Below are positions 6,327-14,264 of a stretch of 21,205 nt of DNA, in pieces. The stretch lies in the NCBI GenBank assembly GCA_903872005.1, contig CAIQJD010000599.1, forward strand, positions 1 to 21,205, given 5' to 3'. Both the position numbers and the translations under genes were made by a program. Positions within the stretch are counted from its first letter, which is position 1. Every line of letters starts with the position of its first letter. A model generated the notes under the pieces. That model worked only from the letters and a program-made list of their open reading frames with translations, did not search any database and was not told where the DNA came from. The DNA is from an uncultured bacterium. Its GTDB lineage: Bacteria; Chloroflexota; Anaerolineae; JACIWP01.

Positions 6327-6709
6327 GGACGCTCTCCGCGAGAACAGCATGAAGCGGCCGGCGCAGGGGCCGACGCGACGCCCTGGCAGCGCGGACATGG
6401 ACAGGCGGCCAACCATGCCGGCCACGTCGGCGCCGGCTCCCCGGTTGCGGCCCGCGCCGCGTCCAGAATGGCAAAGATTTCCGGCCGCGTGATGCGATAG
6501 TAGATGCGCCAGCCCTCGCGGCGGTCTTCGACCAGGCCGGCCTCGCGCAGCGCAATCAGTTGCTGGGAGACGTTGGCCTGGCGCAGCCCCAAGACGGCCG
6601 TCATGTGACAGACGCACTCTTCCCGCTCCCGCAAGATCTCCAGGAGCGCCAGCCGGGTCGGATGGGTCAGGACTTTCAACAAATCTACCGAGTTCCGATA
6701 TGCTTCCAT
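6323..6709 (-). CDS. arsR: ArsR/SmtB-family metalloregulator with Cys-rich tail
   Basis: A 128-residue winged-helix repressor. It has the family core LKVLTHPTRLALLEILRE, the metal site ECVC (Cys32, Cys34) in the alpha-3 region, the recognition helix RQANVSQQLIALREAGLV, and the wing EGWRIYYRI. ECVC is the As(III)/Sb(III)-type site of ArsR proteins. The C-terminal 30 residues add five more Cys (ACPC, PRC, SCC), which may supply further metalloid ligands. I prefer ATG 6709 to the TTG two codons upstream. The gene overlaps the permease gene by four bases and is followed by the thioredoxin-like gene. It most likely represses its own operon by binding the dyad at 6727-6746. Confidence 0.93.
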   Translation of the reverse strand: MEAYRNSVDLLKVLTHPTRLALLEILREREECVCHMTAVLGLRQANVSQQLIALREAGLVEDRREGWRIYYRITRPEIFAILDAARAATGEPAPTWPAWLAACPCPRCQGVASAPAPAASCCSRGERP

Positions 6710-6726
6710 ACGCAAGTCGCCAGTTA

Positions 6727-6775
6727 ATATTCAGAAGATTGAATATGATTATAGCACAGGCCGGCGTCTTGTCAA
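6727..6775 (-). promoter_or_regulatory. Near-perfect sigma-70 promoter with ArsR operator
   Basis: On the minus strand TTGACA (6775-6770), a 16-base spacer and TATAAT (6753-6748) match consensus at every position of both boxes. Just downstream lies a perfect dyad, ATATTCA (6727-6733) and TGAATAT (6740-6746) with a 6-base spacer, covering the likely start site. Dyads of the ATTCA-N-TGAAT kind are typical ArsR operators. Bound repressor would block this strong promoter until metalloid binds. Confidence 0.85.
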
Positions 6776-7021
6776 GCGCGCTTCATACCGTTTGCCCAGG
6801 CAGCGCCGTTGAGGCCCTGCGCTTTCTGAGGGAGGTGGTCTGGCAACAAGTGCAGGCTGCGGGCACATTGGGCCTACGCAGTCACCTGGAGCGCGGCCAG
6901 CCCGATCTGACTTGCAGCGCCATCTATCGCACAACAAGAGGCGCGGCGTTCATCCACGCTCATCCTCCTTCCCCAGAAACGGTCAAGCATCTGCTCCGCC
7001 GGCCGGTTGCCCCGGGAGAAT
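6776..7021. other. Divergent intergenic region, no gene seen
   Basis: Between the divergent arsR and fur promoters I see no supported gene. A plus-strand frame across 6700-7080 has no recognisable domain and no good ribosome site, and it covers both promoters and operators. Confidence 0.6.
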
Positions 7022-7075
7022 TTGCCTTTTCTCGTGCTGTTGGTTATACTTGCAGTTGCAAGGAGTTGCAACTGC
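7022..7075 (+). promoter_or_regulatory. fur-family promoter and 10-bp dyad operator
   Basis: TTGCCT (7022-7027), a 17-base spacer and TATACT (7045-7050) form the promoter. It is followed at once by a perfect inverted repeat, GCAGTTGCAA (7052-7061) and TTGCAACTGC (7066-7075), with spacer GGAG. TTGCAA-type dyads suit a Fur/Zur-family regulator. The ribosome site AAGGAG (7060-7065) lies in the centre of the dyad, directly before the regulator's ATG, which points to autoregulation of the whole nickel/cobalt operon. Confidence 0.78.
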
Positions 7076-7076
7076 C

Positions 7077-7520
7077 ATGACCTGCCATAAGCCAATGCTT
7101 GAGACGTTGCAGCAACAGGGCGTGCGCCTCACCGCGCAGCGCGCCATCATCCTGGAAGACCTGTATCACCATCGCGGCCACCGCACCGCCGATGATATCT
7201 ACCGCGATGTCGCCGGCCGGCTGCCGGGACTCAATCGCACCACCGTCTACCGCACCCTGGAGATGCTCTCCGAAGCCCACGTCGTCTCGGCCTTTCACAA
7301 TCCCGACGGCGTCATCGGCTACGAGCTGGCGCAAGGCCCCGGCGAGCCGCATCACCACCTGCACTGCCGCCAGTGCGGGGCCGAAGTGGCGCTGGCCCTT
7401 GAGCCGGTCGAGCGCCTGCGCCAGGAGATTCTGGCGCGCGCCGGCTTTCACGCCGATCTGGAACACCTGGTCATCACCGGGCTTTGCGCCGCCTGCGCGA
7501 CGCGGGCTGCCGAAGAATAG
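7077..7520 (+). CDS. Fur-family metal-dependent repressor
   Basis: A 147-residue Fur-superfamily regulator with a winged helix (VRLTAQRAIILEDLYHHRGHRTADDIY, then LNRTTVYRTLEMLSEAHVV). The dimerisation domain carries PHHHLHCRQCG and ends LCAAC. Cys97/Cys100 and Cys137/Cys140 make the structural zinc site; the HHH-L-H cluster supplies regulatory metal ligands. The start at 7077 is preceded by AAGGAG at 11 bases; an ATG six codons later is an alternative. It is the first gene of an operon with an ECF-type Ni/Co importer, with 30 bases to the next gene, so a Nur-like (nickel) or cobalt role is more likely than iron. Zur is the main alternative. The adjacent dyad is the probable binding site. Confidence 0.9.
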   Translation: MTCHKPMLETLQQQGVRLTAQRAIILEDLYHHRGHRTADDIYRDVAGRLPGLNRTTVYRTLEMLSEAHVVSAFHNPDGVIGYELAQGPGEPHHHLHCRQCGAEVALALEPVERLRQEILARAGFHADLEHLVITGLCAACATRAAEE

Positions 7521-7550
7521 CGCAACTGTCCATTAGAGGAGGATCCATCC

Positions 7551-8549
7551 ATGCCCTTGCTCATCGCGTCCGGTCCACTTCCAGCGTTGGGCCAACCCCC
7601 GGCCCCCATGCACATCCCCGATGGCTTCTTGAGCACGGCCGTCGCCGTGATCCTTTGGGTACTGGCCGCCGGCTTCATCGCCTACGCGCTCTATCAGACG
7701 CGCCGGCAGCTCGGCGAGCGCGCCATCCCGTTGATGGGCGTCCTGGCCGCCTTCATCTTCGCCGCCCAGGCCATCAATTTCCCGGTCATCGGCGGCACCA
7801 GCGGCCATCTCATCGGCGCGGCTCTGGCGGCGATCTTGCTCGGCCCCTGGCCGGCCGTCCTGGTCATGACCTGCGTCCTCGGCGTCCAGGGCTTACTCTT
7901 CCAGGATGGCGGCCTGCTGGCCATGGGCGGCAATATCCTGAACATGGCCGCGCTGGCCCCCCTGGTCGGCGCGACCGTCTACCGCGGCCTCCGCACGCTG
8001 TTGCCCCCCACCCGGCCGGCGCGTCTGGCCGGCGCGTTCGTCGGCGCGTGGCTCACCGTCGTCGTAGCGGCCATGGCCTGCGCCCTGGAGCTGGCCGCAT
8101 CCGGCGCGTCCCCCTTGGGCCTCGTCCTGCCGAGCATGACTTTCATTCACATGCTCATCGGCATCGGCGAGGGTCTGATCACGGTGGCGGCGCTGGTTTT
8201 CATTGAGGTAGTGCGGCCCGATATGGCGCAAGCGCAGGCGCGGCCGGCCGGCATGCGCTCGGCGACGCTGCTGGGCGGCGGGTTGTTGATCGCCGTCATC
8301 GTGGCGCTCTTCTCGCCCCTGGCCTCGCCCCTGCCCGATGGCCTCGACCATACGGCCGAGCAGCTCCTGTTCGCCGAACGGGCGCGCGCGCCGCTCTTCA
8401 GCATCTTGCCGGACTACAGCGTCTCTTTCTTGAGCAATCCGGCGCTTGCCACCATGGCCGCGGTCGCCCTGGGCACGGTCGTCGTCTTCGTCATCGCGCT
8501 CATCCTGGGCCGCGCCGTCGGCCGCAAACATGACGCGCTGGCCTCATAG
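7551..8549 (+). CDS. Nickel/cobalt ECF transporter, fused CbiM/NikM-NikN subunit
   Basis: A 332-residue substrate-binding membrane subunit. The NikM/CbiM signature MHIPDGFLS begins at residue 20, and GGTSGHLIGAALAAILLGPWPA follows; counting Met20 as residue 1, the histidines are His2 and His67, the positions I recall as Ni ligands in NikM2. After about six helices a NikN/CbiN-like part follows (LLIAVIVALFSPLASPLPDGLD... with a final helix VVFVIALILGRAVGRK). AGAGGAGG places translation at ATG 7551, so the protein begins with a 19-residue leader, MPLLIASGPLPALGQPPAP. It must be removed to expose the metal-binding N-terminus, or else translation starts at 7608, where no ribosome site is seen. 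It works with the Q and O subunits encoded next. Confidence 0.92.
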   Translation: MPLLIASGPLPALGQPPAPMHIPDGFLSTAVAVILWVLAAGFIAYALYQTRRQLGERAIPLMGVLAAFIFAAQAINFPVIGGTSGHLIGAALAAILLGPWPAVLVMTCVLGVQGLLFQDGGLLAMGGNILNMAALAPLVGATVYRGLRTLLPPTRPARLAGAFVGAWLTVVVAAMACALELAASGASPLGLVLPSMTFIHMLIGIGEGLITVAALVFIEVVRPDMAQAQARPAGMRSATLLGGGLLIAVIVALFSPLASPLPDGLDHTAEQLLFAERARAPLFSILPDYSVSFLSNPALATMAAVALGTVVVFVIALILGRAVGRKHDALAS

Positions 8550-8562
8550 CAACCCCTGGGCA

Positions 8563-8584
8563 AGCGCCGGCGTCGGCCGGCGCT
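8563..8584. other. Intercistronic GC hairpin
   Basis: AGCGCCGGC (8563-8571), loop GTCG and GCCGGCGCT (8576-8584) form a perfect 9-bp stem between the MN and Q genes. There is no T-run, so it is more likely an mRNA processing or stability element, or a by-product of the abundant GCCGGC motif, than a terminator. Confidence 0.45.
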
Positions 8585-8612
8585 CGCCCCGATTCGCAGC
8601 GGAGCGCTCGCC

Positions 8613-9386
8613 TTGCCCATCCATCTCGCGGAACCCTACCTCGCCGGCGATAGCCTCTGGCGGCGCGCCAATCCCAAAGCCAAGCTCCTGATCGTCGTCG
8701 CCTTCATCCTGGCGTTGAGCCTGTCGCCGGCCGGCGCCTGGCTCAGCCTGGGCCTGGCCGCCATGCTCCTCTGGGCAGCGGCCCTCAGCGCCGGCGTCCG
8801 CGCCGGCTGGCTGCTGAAGCGCTCCCTGTTGGCCCTGCCCTTCTTGCTGGCGGCGCTGCCGTTGCCCTTCACCACGCCGGGGCGCCCTCTCTGCGCCGGC
8901 TGGCCGATCTCCTATGAAGGCACGCTGCGCCTGCTGACCATCCTGATCCGCTCCTGGCTCTCCGTGCAGGCCGCGCTCTTGCTGATCGCCACGACGCCCT
9001 TCTATGAAATCCTCTGGGGCCTGCGCGGCCTGCGCGTGCCGCGCCTGCTGGTTTCGGTCGTCGCGCTGATGTACCGCTATCTCTTCGTGCTGGGCGACGA
9101 GGCCGGCCGGCTCCTGCGCGCCCGCGCCGCCCGCGCCGCCTCTCTACCCGGCCGGCGGCCGCCGGGCCTCCTGTGGCAGGCCCGCGTCGCCGGCAACATG
9201 GTCGGCGTCCTCTTCGTGCGCGCCATTGAGCGCAGCGAGCGGGTCTATGCGGCCATGCTGGCGCGCGGCTATCAGGGCGAGCTGCGCGTCGCCGAGCCGC
9301 CGGCATGGACGCCGGCCGATACGCGCTTGCTGCTGGTAACGGCTTCGGCGGTGACGCTCATCATCCTGTTGGGAAAGGCTGTATAG
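8613..9386 (+). CDS. Ni/Co ECF transporter membrane subunit, CbiQ/NikQ
   Basis: A 257-residue EcfT-type protein. It has hydrophobic helices in the first half, the cytoplasmic coupling region around LYRYLFVLGDEAGRLLRARAARAASLPG, and the second coupling motif ERSERVYAAMLARGYQGELR (the family's A-R-G motif), then a last C-terminal helix. It links the substrate subunit to the ATPase. The start is a TTG at 8613 after GCGGAG; no ATG exists near the usual N-terminus MPIHLAEPYLAGDSLWRRANPKAKL, which aligns well with CbiQ. Only three bases separate its stop from the ATPase gene. Confidence 0.92.
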   Translation: MPIHLAEPYLAGDSLWRRANPKAKLLIVVAFILALSLSPAGAWLSLGLAAMLLWAAALSAGVRAGWLLKRSLLALPFLLAALPLPFTTPGRPLCAGWPISYEGTLRLLTILIRSWLSVQAALLLIATTPFYEILWGLRGLRVPRLLVSVVALMYRYLFVLGDEAGRLLRARAARAASLPGRRPPGLLWQARVAGNMVGVLFVRAIERSERVYAAMLARGYQGELRVAEPPAWTPADTRLLLVTASAVTLIILLGKAV

Positions 9387-9389
9387 CCC

Positions 9390-10094
9390 ATGCATCACAC
9401 CATCGAAGTCAGCCATCTCTCCTTTGCCTACCCCGGCGGGCCGCCGGTCTTACAGGATGTCAGCTTCATCATAGCCCCCGGCGAAAAGGTGGCGCTCATC
9501 GGCCCCAACGGCGCCGGCAAATCCACGCTCATCCTGCGCCTCAACGGCATCTTGCGCGGCGCGGGGAGCGTGTGCGTGGCCGGCGTCGAGATCAGCGACC
9601 AGAACATGCCGCAGGCGCGCGCCGCCGTCGGGCTGGTCTTCCAGGACCCCGACGATCAGCTCTTTTCGCCCACTGTCGGCGAAGACGTCGCCTTTGGGCC
9701 GCTGCACATGGGCCACACGCCGGCCGAGACCCGCGCGCGCGTCGCCCGCGCCCTGGCAGACGTGGGGTTGAGCGGCTTCGAGCGCCGCCTGTCGCACCAT
9801 TTGAGCGGCGGCGAGAAGAAGCGCGCCGCCATCGCCACGGTCTTGAGCATGGATCCCGAAATCCTCGTGTTGGACGAACCGACCGCCGGCCTCGATCCCC
9901 GCTCACGCCGCAATTTGATCCGCCTGCTGCGCGAGCTGCCGCAGACGATGCTGGTCTCCACCCACGATCTGGCCTTCGTCGCCGAAGCCTTCCCGCGCAC
10001 GCTGGTCATGGACGCCGGCCGGCTGCTGGCCGATGGCCCCACTGCCGGCATCCTCGGCGACCACGATTTCCTGCTGGCCCACGGCCTGGCCTGA
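9390..10094 (+). CDS. Ni/Co ECF transporter ATPase, CbiO/NikO
   Basis: A 234-residue ABC ATPase with all working motifs: Walker A GPNGAGKST (38-46), Q-loop VFQDPDDQLFSPTVGEDVAFGP in the form typical of ECF ATPases, signature LSGGEKKRAAIA, Walker B ILVLDEPTAGLDPRSR, and the switch His in STHD. It is shorter than the usual CbiO (about 270), lacking the extended C-terminus. It energises uptake by the MN and Q subunits and closes the operon; a strong hairpin follows ten bases later. Confidence 0.94.
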   Translation: MHHTIEVSHLSFAYPGGPPVLQDVSFIIAPGEKVALIGPNGAGKSTLILRLNGILRGAGSVCVAGVEISDQNMPQARAAVGLVFQDPDDQLFSPTVGEDVAFGPLHMGHTPAETRARVARALADVGLSGFERRLSHHLSGGEKKRAAIATVLSMDPEILVLDEPTAGLDPRSRRNLIRLLRELPQTMLVSTHDLAFVAEAFPRTLVMDAGRLLADGPTAGILGDHDFLLAHGLA

Positions 10095-10103
10095 GACGCG
10101 CAA

Positions 10104-10133
10104 GAGCCGCGCCGGCGATGGCCGGCGCGGCTC
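10104..10133. terminator. 13-bp hairpin between convergent genes
   Basis: GAGCCGCGCCGGC (10104-10116), loop GATG and GCCGGCGCGGCTC (10121-10133) pair perfectly. It lies between the stop of the transporter ATPase on the plus strand and the stop of the subtilase on the minus strand, so it can serve both. There is no T-run on either side, so it is either a non-canonical terminator or a 3'-end barrier against nucleases. Confidence 0.7.
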
Positions 10134-10155
10134 CTGGATATTGCCGGGATGGCGT

Positions 10156-13100
10156 CTACGGGATGGCGTGAACGAGGGTATCCAGCTCGGCGTAGCGCAC
10201 GCCGGCGCTGCCTCGCAAACGCGCCAGGGCAGCGCGCTCCTGGCCGGCCGGCACGCGCAGCAGATACCAGCCGATCCTGGGAATCTCGCCCTCAATCTCC
10301 GCCCCCAGCGCGCCCAGTAGAGCGGCTCGACTCGCCGACGCGAGGTCATCCTGGAAGCGCGCCAGCACGCGGCCGGCGACGAATTCTGTCGCCGGCGCGC
10401 TCTCCGGCGCGACATCCGCCGCTGGCTCGGCCGGGCCGGCCGGCGGCCGCGCGCTGCTGACCGCCGTCTGCAGCGCCGGCAGCGCATCTATGCGCCCATA
10501 CCCGAAGACGTCGTCGCGGCCGGCGCCGCCCAGGTCTACCGCCGTACTCCGCATGATCGTCTCCACTTGCGTCGCCGTCAGGCCGGGCTGCACCGATAGG
10601 ATCAGCGCCGCCAGGCCGGCCACGTGGGGCGCGGCCTGCGACGTGCCGGCCAGGGCCATATAGCCGGTCGTCGGGGCGCCGCCGCCGGGCGCGCTGCGCC
10701 AATAGGTGCTGTAAATCCAGTGCAGCCGGTTCGTATCGGCATTGTTGACGGGGTTGCCGCCCGGCGCGACCAGGTCGAGGTAACTGCCGGTCTCGGAATA
10801 GCCGGCGTGCTCGTCCGTATCGCCCGTCGCGCCCACGGCGATCACGTTGGCATACGCCGCCGGATAGATCACCGGGTTGCCATCCGCGTATTGATTGCCG
10901 GCCGAAGCCACCAGCACCGCGTCGGCGCTGGCCGCGTGGGTGATGGCAGCCTGCAAAGCCATGTTGCTCGTGGTCGTCCCCAGGCTCATATTGATGATCC
11001 TGGCGTCATGGTCGGCGGCCCAGATGATGCCGTTGGCGATGGTCGAGACCGGGCCAACGCCGGTGTTATCCAGCACCTTGATCGCCAGGAGCTGCGCGTT
11101 CCAGGCGACGCCGGCCACGCCCAACCCATTGTTCGTCGCCGCGGCGATCAGGCCGGCCACGTGCGTGCCATGCCCGTTGTCGTCCATGATCGTGGCGTTG
11201 CCGTGAATGAAGTCGTAGCCGCCCACCACTTTGCCGGCCAGATCGGGATGCCCGTTATCTATGCCGGTATCCACCACCGCCACCAATGGATCAGAGCTAC
11301 CGACGCTGATGCCCCAGGCTTGCGGCAAGCGCACTTTGCGTAGATTCCATTGGTAGTCCGCATAGTACGGGTCATTGGGCACGCGCGACGACGCGGACGT
11401 GGGCGTACGCGTGGCCGTCGGCGCGCCGGTCGGCGTGCGCGTGCGGGTCGTGGACGGCTGCGGCGCGTTCCAATTCTTGATCACCAGGGGCAAGGCGATC
11501 TGGTACGTCTTGGGGCTGTAGTGGATCACCACCTTGCTCACCCAGACCTGCGGCGTCCGCTGCGAGAGGTAGGGGGGCTTCCAGGTCGGCGCGTCGCAAC
11601 AATCATACGCCTTGATCCAGACGCGATATTGCAGATAGCGCGCCCGCGGGTAGCGTTGATGAGCGGTATCCACGATTTCGGCCGGCGCCGGGTAGATCCA
11701 CAGCCCTTCGCCGGCGTCCCAGACCGGGCCGGTCCAGTCGCTCCATGTGCCATCCGGCCAGGGCGTATTGCCCACGCGGGTCTGGAAGAAGATGCGCGTC
11801 CCCACCGGCGTCACGCCCCACCACTCCAGCAGGTTCCAATACGTCTCGTCGTTGGCTTCGAAGATGCGCGACATGAAGATGCCCGGGCTGGGCGGCGCGC
11901 CCGGCCGCGCGAAGAAGATGTTGCGCTCCAGGGCATAGCCGGCCAGCGGGTCCGAGCGCCGGTCATCGTCCCAGACCACGTAGGGCGCCGCTGTGTCGTT
12001 GCTGTAGATGCCGGCCGGCCGGTACTGGCGCACGGCGGCCGGCGCGTTACGCAGGTAGCGATCCGTTTGCAGATAGCGCAACAACTTCGGGTTGTTATTG
12101 ACGATGACGTTGTCCAGGACTTCATAGTCGGGGCTATCCATCGCCCGCTCCGGCAGCCCCATGTAGACGCGCGAACTCCAATCGTCGAAGTTGCGGCGAT
12201 CCGACCATAAGATGTAGACGATGTCCGTGTCCGGCGGGCCGGCCGCGAAGGCCGGGAACTCCTGCACGCTGCGGGCGGTGGGCCAGAGGCGCTTCGGCTG
12301 ATCGCCGGGGATATTCTCCGGGTCCAGCGGCGGGTCGCACGGCTGGCTGTTCCCCTGCCCGTAGGGCGGCTGCCCGCAACTCGCCGGCGTCAGCGGATCC
12401 AGCCGGCTCACCGGCACATTGCCCAGAATTTCGCCTTCGCCGGCAAAGGGGTTGAGGATCACCGGATCAAACGGCTCCAGGGGATTGCACTGATAGTTCG
12501 GCGTCTGATCCACCCGCTTGAGCCAGAAGTACGGCTCGAACTTCCAGGCATGGTAGATGTCGGGATCATCAGCGCCATTGCGGAAATCCTGCCAGGCGAA
12601 ATGGATCGCCGTGCCCTGGTAGATGGCGCGGAACAGCACCTCCGTCGTGATCGGCGGCGGCGAGGCGCACAGGCTGGTCCCGGGCGTGAAGACTTCGGTG
12701 CGCGAAATCTCGAAGCGCGGGGAAGAGCGGGCAATGGCCGGATCGCGCTGGGCGAAGAAGGTCGAATCGTTGTTCAGGCGCAGATCCACGTCGAAGCTGG
12801 TCGGACAGCAGATGGGCGCCCAGCTATAGTAGACGTCGGCCGGGTCGCCGGCGGCCACGTTGCGCGCGTCCTCCCAGATGACATAGATGAACTCGTCGCT
12901 CACCACCACCGAAGGCGAGCGCTGCGACTGCGCTGTCGAAGAGGGCTGATCAGTCACCAGCACGTTGGTCGCCCAACTGTTGCCGCCGTTGATGGACTTA
13001 GAGAAGTAAATGTCGTCGTTGCCATGCCGGCGGTCTTGCCAGGCGACATAGATGTTGCCGGCGGCGTCCGCGGCCAGGGCCGGGTTCATGTGCGCAGCCG

Positions 13101-14190
13101 AGCCGGCGTCGTCGTTGATCGGGTTGCCGGCCGGCTCCACCCACGTCAGACCGCCATCCGTCGAGCGCGCCATCCAGATATCCGAATGGCCGCGCCGATC
13201 ATCTTGCCAGGCGATGTAGATCGTGTGGGTGGCGCTGACGTAGACCATCGTCGGGGAGCGCTGGTTGACTTCGCCGGCGTCGCGGTTGACGCGCGCCTCG
13301 GAGACCCAGGTGGAGCCGCCATCCGTCGAGCGGGCGAAGTAGATATCGCGGTCGCGCGTTTCGCCGTTGCGGCCATCTTCCCAGGCCACGTAGAGCTGGC
13401 CGGCCGGGTTGCGCGCCATCACCGGCGACACCTGGTTCACGCTCTCCGGGTAGCTGCTGACGCCGTAGTCCGGGTTGTAGAGCGTCGGCCCCAGGAGCGG
13501 CGTGCTGTACGGGTTGCCGATCGGCGCGAGGAGCGGCTCCTGATAGATGCCGCTGAGCGCCAGGAGGCCCAACGGATGGGACGTATCCATGTTGGAGAAG
13601 CCGGCCTGGAAATCCTCATGGTTCACATCGGCCACCCACGTGCCGGTGCGCGCATTGGCGATGATCGGCCCCAGGACGTTGTTGTCCTCGTTGCTCTCCA
13701 CCACATCGCCGTCCGTGTCCGCGCGCGCGTACAGATCATACGAGCGGGTGCGCGTGAATGCATAGTGGAACAGGAGCGGCACCGGCTGTCCAACGCGGAA
13801 GAGGTAGCCCTGCACGCCCATGGTGAGCGTGCCCGGCTCGCCAGGGCGGCCCGGCTCCGGCGGAGCGGCCGGGTCCACATACAAATCTACAAAGAAGTTA
13901 TTGCTCGACGCGACGTCGGCCGTGCCGATGTTTTTGACCACCACGCGGATGGTGGACGTAATGCCGAGGCGCGCCGGCTCGTCCAGCGAGATGCTCTGCA
14001 CGACCAGATCCGGCAACTGGCGCAACCCCTGGACGGGCGGCTCCGTCGCGGACAGATCCTGGGGGCTGGGGATGCCGGGGGTTGGGGTTGGGCGCAGGGG
14101 CGACGCGGCGCGGATCGAAAGAGTCAGGCCGGCCATCAGCGCCAGACCACACACCAATGCGCCAACGAGGAGAGCCACGGTTCGCTTCAT
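10156..14190 (-). CDS. Secreted multidomain subtilase (S8) with CARDB and BNR-like repeats
   Basis: A 1344-residue secreted protein. Order: signal peptide (1-29); CARDB-type adhesion domain (about 60-175, PDLVVQSISLDEPARLG... DGDVVESNEDNN); BNR/sialidase-like repeats (about 245-700) with repeated DIYFARSTDGGSTW and YVAWQDRRHGNDD forms; a further beta-rich region; a Thr-Pro linker near 905-930; subtilase domain with Asp974 (VVDTGID), His1007 (NGHGTHVAG), the oxyanion Asn in SAGN, and Ser1184 (GTSQAAPHVAG). All catalytic residues are present. The last 76 residues (1269-1344, GRVLARFQDDL... LGAEIEGEIP... YLLRVPAGQE... VRYAELD) look like the S8 propeptide/inhibitor domain that normally precedes the catalytic domain. 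GAGGTG upstream supports ATG 14190. Likely acts outside the cell; substrate unknown. It follows the operon of 14265-17376 behind a terminator. Confidence 0.9.
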   Translation of the reverse strand: MKRTVALLVGALVCGLALMAGLTLSIRAASPLRPTPTPGIPSPQDLSATEPPVQGLRQLPDLVVQSISLDEPARLGITSTIRVVVKNIGTADVASSNNFFVDLYVDPAAPPEPGRPGEPGTLTMGVQGYLFRVGQPVPLLFHYAFTRTRSYDLYARADTDGDVVESNEDNNVLGPIIANARTGTWVADVNHEDFQAGFSNMDTSHPLGLLALSGIYQEPLLAPIGNPYSTPLLGPTLYNPDYGVSSYPESVNQVSPVMARNPAGQLYVAWEDGRNGETRDRDIYFARSTDGGSTWVSEARVNRDAGEVNQRSPTMVYVSATHTIYIAWQDDRRGHSDIWMARSTDGGLTWVEPAGNPINDDAGSAAHMNPALAADAAGNIYVAWQDRRHGNDDIYFSKSINGGNSWATNVLVTDQPSSTAQSQRSPSVVVSDEFIYVIWEDARNVAAGDPADVYYSWAPICCPTSFDVDLRLNNDSTFFAQRDPAIARSSPRFEISRTEVFTPGTSLCASPPPITTEVLFRAIYQGTAIHFAWQDFRNGADDPDIYHAWKFEPYFWLKRVDQTPNYQCNPLEPFDPVILNPFAGEGEILGNVPVSRLDPLTPASCGQPPYGQGNSQPCDPPLDPENIPGDQPKRLWPTARSVQEFPAFAAGPPDTDIVYILWSDRRNFDDWSSRVYMGLPERAMDSPDYEVLDNVIVNNNPKLLRYLQTDRYLRNAPAAVRQYRPAGIYSNDTAAPYVVWDDDRRSDPLAGYALERNIFFARPGAPPSPGIFMSRIFEANDETYWNLLEWWGVTPVGTRIFFQTRVGNTPWPDGTWSDWTGPVWDAGEGLWIYPAPAEIVDTAHQRYPRARYLQYRVWIKAYDCCDAPTWKPPYLSQRTPQVWVSKVVIHYSPKTYQIALPLVIKNWNAPQPSTTRTRTPTGAPTATRTPTSASSRVPNDPYYADYQWNLRKVRLPQAWGISVGSSDPLVAVVDTGIDNGHPDLAGKVVGGYDFIHGNATIMDDNGHGTHVAGLIAAATNNGLGVAGVAWNAQLLAIKVLDNTGVGPVSTIANGIIWAADHDARIINMSLGTTTSNMALQAAITHAASADAVLVASAGNQYADGNPVIYPAAYANVIAVGATGDTDEHAGYSETGSYLDLVAPGGNPVNNADTNRLHWIYSTYWRSAPGGGAPTTGYMALAGTSQAAPHVAGLAALILSVQPGLTATQVETIMRSTAVDLGGAGRDDVFGYGRIDALPALQTAVSSARPPAGPAEPAADVAPESAPATEFVAGRVLARFQDDLASASRAALLGALGAEIEGEIPRIGWYLLRVPAGQERAALARLRGSAGVRYAELDTLVHAIP

Positions 14191-14228
14191 GGGAACACCT
14201 CTCCGTCAGGATTCAGCGAGAAAAATGA

Positions 14229-14256
14229 CTCCCGCAGGTTCGTGGGCCTGCGGGAG
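14229..14256 (-). terminator. Intrinsic terminator after the Thr-Pro surface operon
   Basis: CTCCCGCAGG and CCTGCGGGAG pair perfectly (10 bp) around an 8-base loop. Read on the minus strand, the hairpin is followed by TCATTTTT, a proper T-rich tail. It ends transcription from 14265 and separates that gene from the subtilase gene. Confidence 0.88.
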
Positions 14257-14264
14257 CGCGTCGG

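Noticed and set aside
6700..7080. A 126-residue plus-strand frame in the arsR-fur gap
   Set aside because: It covers both promoters and operators, has no ribosome site and no recognisable domain.
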